Positions 56,533-64,000 of a DNA stretch of 64,000 bases are shown piece after piece (within the stretch, counting starts at the first letter, position 1; every line of letters begins with the position of its first letter). The stretch comes from Anaerococcus mediterraneensis (GTDB taxonomy: Bacteria > Bacillota > Clostridia > Tissierellales > Peptoniphilaceae): contig NZ_LT635772.1 in NCBI RefSeq assembly GCF_900128415.1, positions 434,001-498,000 of the forward strand. Reading direction: 5' to 3'. The position numbers and the translations under genes are program-made. The notes below the pieces were generated by a model. That model worked only from the letters and a program-made list of their open reading frames with translations, searched no databases and was not told the origin of the DNA.

Positions 56533-59500
56533 ATGAGAAAAAGACACAAAATAGCCATCTGCCTGGCTCTATCAGGTGTGATTTTGGCAAATGCAAAGAT
56601 AGAAAGACAGATAGGTCAAAATAATTTTAACCAAGTAGCCTTTGCTGATAGCCCTAGTCTGATAAAGGGATCTAGGGGTGGGTACGCAACAAATACAATT
56701 ATTTTAGACCACGAATTTATAAAGAATATAAAAAGTGTAGAGGTTAACAATAAAACCTGGAACGAAGACTCTGACAATAACAGACCAAATAAAAGGGGAG
56801 TCTATTACCTATCCACATTAGAAAATGGCGATGAATTTTCTATAGTTTTCACTAAATTGGAGAAAGATGACAGAATAGTCATAAAATCAGATAAAAAGAT
56901 CTTATCTTTTACAATAAGTGAGCCTACAGATCAATGGAATGATAATCTAATAGATAAAAATTCTATCAAAGAAGAAAACATAGGGGCAGAAAAAGAAGAT
57001 CCGCAAGAAAAAGATACTCCACCAAAAAATGAAGAAAAAAAATACATACTTTCATCAGAAGGTGGTTTTTTAAACAGTACAGTTAGACTTGATACAGACT
57101 TTGTAAATTCAATTAAGGACGTAGAAGTAAATGGCCAAACCTACAAAGAAACTTCTAATTCAAGGCCATCAAAAGGTCAAGTTTACTATTTAATCAAAGG
57201 AATGGACGGTCCTAACCAAGATGGTATTAGATTCCCAATGTTAAATGAAGGTGCTAGGGTTACAATAAAAAATGACAAAGTAGCTCTTTCTTTTACTATA
57301 GTTAACCCTACTGGCTCTGGTGAAATCATAAAAAAAGATTCTATTTTAGTTGAGCCACTTTCAAAGGCTCCTTCCAAAAAAGAAGACCCTAGTAGTGGTG
57401 AAGATGTTTCGCCTAAGGAAGTATCCTTTACTTATGTGTCAGAATCATTCGGATATAACATATTAAAACTTACTAGTGGTGAAAAACTCGATAAGAAAAA
57501 ATTAGAAAAAATCACTTTAAATGGCAAGGAACAAACCAAGGTAGATTACCCAATAAGTATTTCTGGCAATGGTAACTATGCCTTTTCTAGCGATGGTGAA
57601 CTTTGTATCGAAAGACTACATGACAATGATTCGCTTTCCGTTACCTATGATGGAAAAGAATACAAGTACATCTACAAGGATAAAAAACTCATAGAAAATA
57701 CGGACAAAAAAGATGTGACCTACCAAATAAGACTGGTTGGCAAATTTGATAGCCTTTTAGTAGGCCAGACAAAGTTAGATGGTTTTTCTTGCGGTACCGC
57801 CTCAGTTTCAAACAATCCTAATGCTGTATCCGTAGAGTACACAGACAAAGAAAATCCTAGCAAGGATGATTGGAAAAAACTAGAAGACAGGGGCAATGAA
57901 TTTAATGAAGTCAAAGCTGTTGTTGTAGATAAAGATACAGGTATAGAAGCAAACTTCGCCCATGGTTCTATAATCCTTGGCGGAAGCCCAACAAAGACAG
58001 GTACTTTCAAAATAAAAATAATTGCCGAAGATAAACGTGGTCAAAAAGTAGAGTCTAATGAAGCTGATGTAGAAGTTTATAATCTCGGAGAAAAAAGCCT
58101 AGAAGAACTCATGGTCAAAGATAGGTTCATACAGACCCAAGATAAAAAATACATGTGGGAAATGAGTCCATGGAAAATCACAAAATTCAATGACTCAGAC
58201 AATATTGTAAATGTGCCAAAAGACCTCAAGGCATGGTTTGGATCTCACGAATCTGGCACCTATGGAGAGTTAGGTTTTGAGACCATTGATGAGCCAACAC
58301 AAACCCTAGTTGTAGGCCAGGGAGCCAACCTCACCTTCAAAAATATGAAAATCCTGGGATCTGTAAAAATAATTGTAAAAGACGGCGGCATCCTAAACCT
58401 AGATGACTCTGTAGTCTTTGGCAAGATCGAAGTTTCTAATGGCGGAAAACTAAATGTAAACTACAGCCCTTACACAAAACAAATCACAAGCGGGGCTTCT
58501 ATTTGGGGTCAAGTTATCCTAAAAGACGGGGCTATACTTGGCACCTCCTCAATCTACTCAAACACAAACTACGCTGCCCAAGGCGAAATAGTCAATACAA
58601 ATGACAAGCCAGTCATAAAAGTAGAAGGTAATGCACAAATACAAGGCGACGTCTATATCAGAGGAGATGAACAAGCAACAAAGGGTAAATCTGGTCAGCC
58701 AGCCCTAGAAGTGGGCCCAAATGGAAACCTAGAAATAACAGAAAACTCATCCCTAAACCTATTTGGCGGCGGTGTATACGCTCTCACATCTGTTGGTGGT
58801 GACGCTCTAAAGCTTAATGGTGGAACTGTGACCGGCAAGGGCAAACTCGTAGCTATAGGCGGATCTGGCCAAGGCAAAAAAGGTGGATCTGGCATATCAG
58901 GTCATGGTTCTATATCTGTAGGCACCGCTTATATCAGAGGCGGCAATAGCTCAAAAAATCCTGCCAAGGCAGTAGAATCTGACAAGATAAATTTCAAAGG
59001 CACAAAAGGTATTACAATTGACGGCAAAAAAACTACAAATACTGACCCAATTATCCCAGAAGACTACTGGGATGGAACCAAAAAAATTTCTGATGATAAA
59101 GTAGCTAGGATCAACAAGGCAATAGAAGAAAATAAGGATAAGCTTATTCAAGCAGGGAAAACTGAAAATAATAAAAAGGAAGAAAAGCCTGCTAAGGATG
59201 ATAAAAACAAAGAAAATCCACCAAGGGAAAATAAACCAGAAAAAAAACCATCAGAAGATAATAAAAATAAAGATTTAAATAAGAAAAATAAAGATAGTGG
59301 ATACTTAGATAAACTCTATTTTTCTAGTCAAATACCTAAGACCAGCCTAGAAAAATACAAAAAACTAAAAGAGGCCTACGAAAAACTATCACGCACCGAA
59401 GATGCAGCCAAACTTTTGATGGACAAATTCCCTGAAACAATAAAACCTGTTAGAAAAGATTTGGAAAAACTCATAGAAAAATCTCAAAAATTGAGAATTA

Positions 59501-59547
59501 TAGCAGAAAAAAGACTAAAAGCCATGGAAAAAGACCTCGGCCTATAA
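56533..59547 (+). CDS. Large secreted surface protein with three N-terminal repeats and beta-helix-like core
   Basis: 1004 residues. The signal region is at 1-40 (KIAICLALSGVILANA, VAFADS). Three repeats of about 85-110 residues follow (cores VEVNNKTWNE, VEVNGQTYKE, ITLNGKEQTK, each closing with a beta-rich IVIKSDK-like strand). They resemble DUF1533/hemoglobin-interacting repeats. Residues about 590-800 are glycine- and asparagine-rich short repeats of beta-helix type (GGILNLDD, GGKLNV, LNGGTVTGKG). Then come a K/E/N/P-rich linker and a helical C-terminus. No LPXTG is seen, so it is secreted or loosely bound. The Fur box suggests iron or heme acquisition or host binding. Confidence 0.8.
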   Translation: MRKRHKIAICLALSGVILANAKIERQIGQNNFNQVAFADSPSLIKGSRGGYATNTIILDHEFIKNIKSVEVNNKTWNEDSDNNRPNKRGVYYLSTLENGDEFSIVFTKLEKDDRIVIKSDKKILSFTISEPTDQWNDNLIDKNSIKEENIGAEKEDPQEKDTPPKNEEKKYILSSEGGFLNSTVRLDTDFVNSIKDVEVNGQTYKETSNSRPSKGQVYYLIKGMDGPNQDGIRFPMLNEGARVTIKNDKVALSFTIVNPTGSGEIIKKDSILVEPLSKAPSKKEDPSSGEDVSPKEVSFTYVSESFGYNILKLTSGEKLDKKKLEKITLNGKEQTKVDYPISISGNGNYAFSSDGELCIERLHDNDSLSVTYDGKEYKYIYKDKKLIENTDKKDVTYQIRLVGKFDSLLVGQTKLDGFSCGTASVSNNPNAVSVEYTDKENPSKDDWKKLEDRGNEFNEVKAVVVDKDTGIEANFAHGSIILGGSPTKTGTFKIKIIAEDKRGQKVESNEADVEVYNLGEKSLEELMVKDRFIQTQDKKYMWEMSPWKITKFNDSDNIVNVPKDLKAWFGSHESGTYGELGFETIDEPTQTLVVGQGANLTFKNMKILGSVKIIVKDGGILNLDDSVVFGKIEVSNGGKLNVNYSPYTKQITSGASIWGQVILKDGAILGTSSIYSNTNYAAQGEIVNTNDKPVIKVEGNAQIQGDVYIRGDEQATKGKSGQPALEVGPNGNLEITENSSLNLFGGGVYALTSVGGDALKLNGGTVTGKGKLVAIGGSGQGKKGGSGISGHGSISVGTAYIRGGNSSKNPAKAVESDKINFKGTKGITIDGKKTTNTDPIIPEDYWDGTKKISDDKVARINKAIEENKDKLIQAGKTENNKKEEKPAKDDKNKENPPRENKPEKKPSEDNKNKDLNKKNKDSGYLDKLYFSSQIPKTSLEKYKKLKEAYEKLSRTEDAAKLLMDKFPETIKPVRKDLEKLIEKSQKLRIIAEKRLKAMEKDLGL

Positions 59548-59553
59548 TTTTAG

Positions 59554-59585
59554 ACCTCATCTTAAAAAAGATGAGGTTTTTTTTA
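59554..59585 (+). terminator. Terminator of the secreted protein gene
   Basis: ACCTCATCTT-AAAA-AAGATGAGGT followed by T's. Confidence 0.92.
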
Positions 59586-59647
59586 TTTTCACCAAGGGAT
59601 AAGGACTAGCTCCCAGTCACCATGGATAAAGATCATAAAATACCCAT

Positions 59648-59683
59648 AAAAAAAAATCGTACTAAGAAAAGTACGATTTTTTT
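59648..59683 (-). terminator. Terminator of oppA copy 1
   Basis: Minus strand ATCGTACT-TTTCTT-AGTACGAT followed by a T run; it ends four bases from the oppA stop. Confidence 0.92.
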
Positions 59684-59687
59684 AAAA

Positions 59688-61892
59688 TTATTTTTCAAGG
59701 CTCATAGCATTGATTTGATATTCAGATTCCCAAACTGGTGTGTTTATATCAAAGCCTTTAACTCTCTTAGAGTAACCTGTGTGATATTGGTTAGAGTAAA
59801 GTGGGATTTCTGGTAGGTAGTCATTGTACCACATCTCGAATTTTTCCCATTGGTCTAGGTAGCCTTCTTTGTCGTCTGAATCTGTTTGACGAAGTTTAAC
59901 TGTGATCTCATCTACAGCAGGATCGTTTGTTCTTGTAGTGTTGTTAGATCCTTTTGAGTTGTATTGGTACCATGGGTCAAATGGTGTACCAAAGTTAGAT
60001 CCCATGTTGAATGCTGTATATTCTGCATCTTCTTTTGGGAAATAGTAGTAGTCAAGAAGTGTTGCAAACGAACCAGCTGTTACGTTATATTCCATACCAA
60101 CTTGTTTAGCATTTACTGGAACTTGGTTTGAAATAAGGGTTGTAATTGGAGATTCATCAGAACCGTATTGGTTAACTACTAGTTTTTTACCTGTTTCATC
60201 ATATCTGTAATAATCAAATCCATCTGCGTTTTTAGCAAATTCTTCATCAGCTTTTGCCTTATCCCATGGAGTTTTACCATCTTTTTCAAATTTATATGGA
60301 GTTTTGTCAAGTAGGGCATTTGCTTCATCTAGGTTTAGAGTATATTTCTTGAACTCTGGATTAGCTTCTAGGTCTGCTCCTCTTTCTTTGTACATCCATT
60401 GGCTTGTACCGTACATACCGTTTGTTACTACACCGTAGCCACCTGCAAATGATTGTACGAAGCTGTTTCTATCCATTAGGTAAGCGATAGCTTGTCTTAC
60501 TTCTTTGAATTTTGTAGCTCCCCTATCTGTTAGGAATGTTACGTTACCATAACCATTTCTTTCGTAGGTGTTGTAGCCACCGATTTTGCCTTCGTCAGCT
60601 GCTGCTCTGATTTGGTCTATCTTTGGACCTTCAGATTCGCCTTCCCAAAGGTCGATATCGCCATTTTCTAATAGGTCAACTGCGATTTTTTGGTTAACAG
60701 TTTGTAAAATTACATTTTTAATTGTAGCTTTTTCGCCCTTGAAGTTGCCTGCGTAGTTTTCATTTAGGCTTAGTTTGATCATGTTGTTTGCAAATGAATC
60801 AAATTTATATGGACCTGCCACTACTGATGGGTTAAGTCTATATTCGTTGAACTCTCTTTGCATAGCTTCTTCTATAAGCATGCTTGTTGGGTCAACATCG
60901 CCTGTCTTACGGCTTTCAAGATCAGCGATCTTTTCGTCATGTGCTTTTTTAGCTTCTTCATAAGCTTTTTTCTCATCTTCTTTTGCATCAGCAGCTGGCT
61001 CTGGATTGTTTTCTGCGAAATCTTCTTTAGCCTTTGCTATTTGAGCGTCGATGTTTTCGATGTATTTCTTCTTTTCTTCTTCTGTTGGTTTATAGCCATC
61101 TTTTGCTACTATCTTGTTACCTTCTGGAGCTACAGCTAGGTTTTCAGATACAGCGTGGATTGGGTATGGTCCATATCCCTTTAGGGCTGCAGATTCGTAG
61201 TATGGTAAAAATGATGCGTCTACTGTGATCTTGAATGTGTAGTCATCTACTTTTGCTATACCATCAAATGTATCTTTGTCTCCATTTTTGTATGCTTCAT
61301 ATCCCATTAGTGGGTCATCACCGATTGATGTTGATCCAGTAACTAGTTGGTAAGAAGGATATGTGTGAAGTAGTGAACCAAATACGTAGTTATCTGCGTT
61401 GATTGGTGTACCATCAGACCATTTTAGGTCTTTTTTGATTGTAAATGTTGTTGTTTCTGATCCATCTTCATTTTTAACTGTTTCTGGTTCTTTTTCAAGA
61501 ACTGTCATGTTGTTAACCCATTGACCTGTTTCATCTTGAACTACAGTTGAGTAACCGTTGTTACCCTCTATACCCATATATCTACGAGCTTTTACGTCTG
61601 TTTGATTGTTTGTCCAACCTTGGATAAAGTCTCCGTTGATTTCACCAACACCTACTACAAGGGTATCATCAGATGTTTGTTTGTCGAAGTTTTCTACTTC
61701 TGCTTTATCGGCACCTTCTTCACCCTCAGCAGCATCATCTGCTTGGTCTTTTTTTTCAGTGCTTTCTTCTGCTGGAGCGTCTTTGCTTTTATCAGCAGCG
61801 TCATCTTTTTTGTCTGTGTCTCCACCACAAGCAGCAAGTGTAGCCACAAGGCCAAGTGCCATTAGTGATGAAAATACTTTCTTCATTTTCAT
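59688..61892 (-). CDS. oppA: Oligopeptide-binding lipoprotein OppA, copy 1, with helical insertion
   Basis: 734 residues against about 540-600 for OppA. Signal KVFSSLMALGLVATLAAC with Cys at 21, then an acidic linker of about 50 residues. The family-5 solute-binding domain has TTFTIKKDLKWSDGTPINADNYVF, VRQAIAYLMDR and PYKF segments. An insertion at about 268-335 is very rich in K, E, A and D (YIENIDAQIAKAKEDF, EEAKKAHDEKIADLES) and predicted to be a long helix pair. GGGGGA lies seven bases before the ATG. Promoter TTGACA-N17-TAAAAT at 61964-61936. Feeds peptides to OppBCDF. Confidence 0.93.
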   Translation of the reverse strand: MKMKKVFSSLMALGLVATLAACGGDTDKKDDAADKSKDAPAEESTEKKDQADDAAEGEEGADKAEVENFDKQTSDDTLVVGVGEINGDFIQGWTNNQTDVKARRYMGIEGNNGYSTVVQDETGQWVNNMTVLEKEPETVKNEDGSETTTFTIKKDLKWSDGTPINADNYVFGSLLHTYPSYQLVTGSTSIGDDPLMGYEAYKNGDKDTFDGIAKVDDYTFKITVDASFLPYYESAALKGYGPYPIHAVSENLAVAPEGNKIVAKDGYKPTEEEKKKYIENIDAQIAKAKEDFAENNPEPAADAKEDEKKAYEEAKKAHDEKIADLESRKTGDVDPTSMLIEEAMQREFNEYRLNPSVVAGPYKFDSFANNMIKLSLNENYAGNFKGEKATIKNVILQTVNQKIAVDLLENGDIDLWEGESEGPKIDQIRAAADEGKIGGYNTYERNGYGNVTFLTDRGATKFKEVRQAIAYLMDRNSFVQSFAGGYGVVTNGMYGTSQWMYKERGADLEANPEFKKYTLNLDEANALLDKTPYKFEKDGKTPWDKAKADEEFAKNADGFDYYRYDETGKKLVVNQYGSDESPITTLISNQVPVNAKQVGMEYNVTAGSFATLLDYYYFPKEDAEYTAFNMGSNFGTPFDPWYQYNSKGSNNTTRTNDPAVDEITVKLRQTDSDDKEGYLDQWEKFEMWYNDYLPEIPLYSNQYHTGYSKRVKGFDINTPVWESEYQINAMSLEK

Positions 61893-61935
61893 TTGTTTTC
61901 CCCCTAAAAAATTAAGTAACTTTTTATAGTATAGT

Positions 61936-61964
61936 ATTTTATTCGTTTAAACTAGTTTTGTCAA
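61936..61964 (-). promoter_or_regulatory. oppA copy 1 promoter
   Basis: Minus strand TTGACA (61964-61959), 17-bp spacer, TAAAAT (61941-61936). Apart from this and the oppA2 terminator, the 389-base gap upstream is AT-rich without features. Confidence 0.7.
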
Positions 61965-62199
61965 GATTTTGCATGTTTTTATTTCCACGTTATCGTATAA
62001 ATATTCAATTATTTTCTCATTTTTTCAAGAGCTTTGATATTTAAAATGCAAAATATTACATAAGCTGTTTTTGTTTTGCTTGAAATATATAATTTCCAAT
62101 ACTTTTAATATAGAAACTACTAAATTTTCCCAGAGTTATTAGATATTTGTCCCCACAAGTACTTATGAAAACCCTTGTATATTATGCAATAAAAAAATA

Positions 62200-62236
62200 C
62201 AAAAAAATACAACAAAAGCAAGACTTCTAGTCTTGC
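62200..62236 (-). terminator. Terminator of oppA copy 2
   Basis: Minus strand GCAAGACT-AGA-AGTCTTGC followed by a T-rich tract. Confidence 0.88.
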
Positions 62237-62281
62237 TCATGTTGCACTTAATTTTTCTAAAGGTTTTTATGTTTTAAAATA

Positions 62282-64000
62282 TTAGTTTTCTAAACTCATA
62301 GCGTTGATTTGATATTCAGATTCCCAAACTGGTGTGTTTATATCAAATCCTTTAACTCTCTTTGTATATCCTGAGTGATATTGATTAGAGTAAAGTGGGA
62401 TTTCTGGTAGGTAATCATTGTACCATTTTTCAAATGCTTCCCAGTTATCTAGGTATCCTTCTTTATCATCTGGATCTGTTTGACGAAGTTTAACTGTTAG
62501 CTCATCAGCCTTTGGATCGTTTGTTCTTGTCATGTTATCAGAACCTTTTGAGTTGTATTGATACCATGGATCAAATGGTGTACTAAAGCTTAGACCCATA
62601 TTGAATGCTGTATATTCAGCATCATCCTTTGGATGGTAGTAGTAGTCAAGAAGGGTTGCAAATGAACCTGCTGTTACGTTATATTCCATACCAACTTGCT
62701 TAGCATTTACTGGAACTTGGTTTGAAATTAATGTTGTGATTGGAGATTCATCAGAACCGTATTGATTTACTTGAAGTTTCTTTCCAGTTTCATCATATCT
62801 GTAGTAGTCAAATCCATCAGCATTTTTAGAGAATTCTTCGTCAGCTTTTGCCTTATCCCATGGTGTTTTACCATCTTTTTCAAATTTATATGGTGTTTTA
62901 TCTAATAATTCATTTGCTTTGTCTAAGTTTAAGGTGTATTTGTTAAAGTCATCAGAAGCTTCTAGGTCTGCTCCTCTTTCTTTATACATCCATTGGCTTG
63001 TACCATACATACCATTTGTTACTACACCATAACCACCTGCAAAAGATTGTACATAGGAGTTTCTATCCATCAAGTGAGCTATAGCTTGTCTAACTTCTTT
63101 GTATTTTGTAGCTCCCCTATCTGTTAAGAATACTACGTTACCATAACCATTTCTTTCAAATGTGTTGTAGCCACCAATCTTGCCTTCGTCAGCTGCAGCT
63201 CTCATTTGATCTATAATTGGACCTTCTGCCTCAGATTCCCAAAGGTCAATATCACCGTTTTCTAGTAGGTCTATAGCTATTTTACTGTTGACATATTGTA
63301 CTATAACGTGTGGTATAGTTGCCTTTTCACCCTTGAAGTTGCCCGCATAGTTTTCATTTAAGCTTAATCTAGCCATGTTATTTTCGAAGGAATCAAATTT
63401 GTATGGACCACAAGAAACTTTTGGCGCTAGTCTATACTCATTAAATTCTTTTTGCATAGCTTCTTCTATAAGCATGCTTGTTGGGTCAACTTCGCCTGTC
63501 TTACGACTTTCAAGATCTGCGATCTTTTCGTCGTTTGCTTTTTTAGCTTCTTCGTAGGCTTTCTTTTCTTCATCTTTTGCATCTGCTGCTGGCTCTGGAT
63601 TATTTTCTGCAAAATCTTCTTTAGCCTTTGCTATTTGAGCATCGATGTTTTCGATGTATTTAGCTTTTTCATCTTCTGTTGGTGTATAACCATCTTTAGC
63701 CACAATCTTGTTACCTTCTGGAGCTACAGCTAAATTGTCAGAAATAGCATGGATTGGAAATGGCATTACTTGTTTTAGGAAAGCTGATTCATAATATGGA
63801 AGATAAGATGCATCAGTTGTAACCTTGAAAGTGTAGTCATCAACCTTTTCTAATCCTTCAAATTTATCATCATCACCATTCTTATAGGCTTCGTAACCCT
63901 TTACAGAGTCTGAACCTATAGTAAACGCTCCTGTTACCAACTGATATGAATGATAAGTATGGAAAAGCATATCAAATAAGTAGTTATCAGCTGTGATTGG
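62282..64000 (-). CDS. oppA: Oligopeptide-binding protein OppA, copy 2 (5' part outside the window)
   Basis: At least 572 residues; the frame stays open to the window edge (PITADNYLFD precedes the first internal Met), so the N-terminus is missing. It matches copy 1 almost throughout, including the DGYTPTEDEKAKYIEN to ADLESRKTGEVDPTS helical insertion. The two copies share long stretches of identical DNA near their 3' ends. Differences lie in the putative peptide-facing region (VMPFPIHA against GPYPIHA, LAPKVSCGPY against LNPSVVAGPY). A tandem duplication that may broaden peptide range. Confidence 0.93.
   Translation of the reverse strand, partial: PITADNYLFDMLFHTYHSYQLVTGAFTIGSDSVKGYEAYKNGDDDKFEGLEKVDDYTFKVTTDASYLPYYESAFLKQVMPFPIHAISDNLAVAPEGNKIVAKDGYTPTEDEKAKYIENIDAQIAKAKEDFAENNPEPAADAKDEEKKAYEEAKKANDEKIADLESRKTGEVDPTSMLIEEAMQKEFNEYRLAPKVSCGPYKFDSFENNMARLSLNENYAGNFKGEKATIPHVIVQYVNSKIAIDLLENGDIDLWESEAEGPIIDQMRAAADEGKIGGYNTFERNGYGNVVFLTDRGATKYKEVRQAIAHLMDRNSYVQSFAGGYGVVTNGMYGTSQWMYKERGADLEASDDFNKYTLNLDKANELLDKTPYKFEKDGKTPWDKAKADEEFSKNADGFDYYRYDETGKKLQVNQYGSDESPITTLISNQVPVNAKQVGMEYNVTAGSFATLLDYYYHPKDDAEYTAFNMGLSFSTPFDPWYQYNSKGSDNMTRTNDPKADELTVKLRQTDPDDKEGYLDNWEAFEKWYNDYLPEIPLYSNQYHSGYTKRVKGFDINTPVWESEYQINAMSLEN

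Larger units (their letters stand above)
59704..63970. repeat. Tandem oppA duplication
   Basis: The coding DNA at about 59704-61400 repeats at about 62297-63970 with high similarity. The intergenic regions differ, and each copy has its own terminator. Recombination between the copies could delete one. Confidence 0.85.

Noticed and set aside
60775..63733. Plus-strand frames of 60-107 codons opposite both oppA genes
   Set aside because: Antisense shadows repeated in both copies because the genes are duplicated; no start signals or family features.

Overview
The window looks like a chromosomal segment of a low-GC, Gram-positive anaerobic coccus of the Tissierellia, probably Anaerococcus or a close relative. 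The pointers are the AT-rich DNA, the 16S rRNA text, the lipoprotein signals without outer-membrane genes, strong AGGAGG ribosome sites and the gene content. I could not run a 16S search, so the genus is an inference.

Layout. 1-723: 3' part of a 3-hydroxyisobutyryl-CoA hydrolase-like gene broken by an in-frame TAG. 971-6530: a complete minus-strand rRNA operon (16S-23S-5S) without tRNAs, with three tandem promoters, clear processing stems and a roughly 190-nt extension in 23S helix 45. 6601-7733: an ECF sigma factor and zinc-finger anti-sigma factor behind a candidate self-activated promoter. 7767-12877 (minus): glycerophosphodiesterase plus a UgpBAEC-type glycerol-3-phosphate ABC transporter. 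12989-18200 (minus): glycerate kinase, two tandem rhomboid proteases, an unknown lipoprotein and oligoendopeptidase F. 18298-19742: a candidate small RNA, an EamA permease and a long imperfect palindrome. 19920-22097: ahpC-ahpF behind a PerR-like box.

22141-34654 is a purine and nucleoside region. Guanine deaminase and a purine permease are followed by a MerR regulator. Next come purine nucleoside phosphorylase, a BMP/NupOPQ-like nucleoside ABC transporter, an MtnA/eIF2B-type sugar-1-phosphate isomerase, a class II aldolase and guaB. Two promoters here share a MerR-type dyad in a 19-bp spacer. The gene set implies uptake of nucleosides, phosphorolysis, and cleavage of the sugar phosphate to DHAP plus an aldehyde.

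34998-39728: an alpha/beta hydrolase and a zinc operon (zinT-znuA-znuC-znuB) with a Fur-family dyad. 39820-42242: a P1B ATPase with a DUF6110-like partner. 42534-45341: panE-panB divergent from panC. 45516-48269: carbamoyltransferase, a DUF4236 protein, a DUF1232 protein and a glutaredoxin. 48329-50304: glmS behind a glmS ribozyme.

50384-64000 holds an unusual oligopeptide transporter, oppB-C-D-F plus a small membrane protein, with two tandem oppA genes nearby. OppC carries a seven-repeat RCC1-like propeller in the extracytoplasmic loop after TM1. OppF carries a roughly 170-residue helical insertion, and both OppA proteins carry a roughly 65-residue charged helical insertion. Between oppB and oppA lies a 1004-residue secreted protein behind a near-perfect Fur box. 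The decorated Opp system is the most unusual item in the window. No CRISPR array, insertion sequence, tRNA or phage gene was seen.
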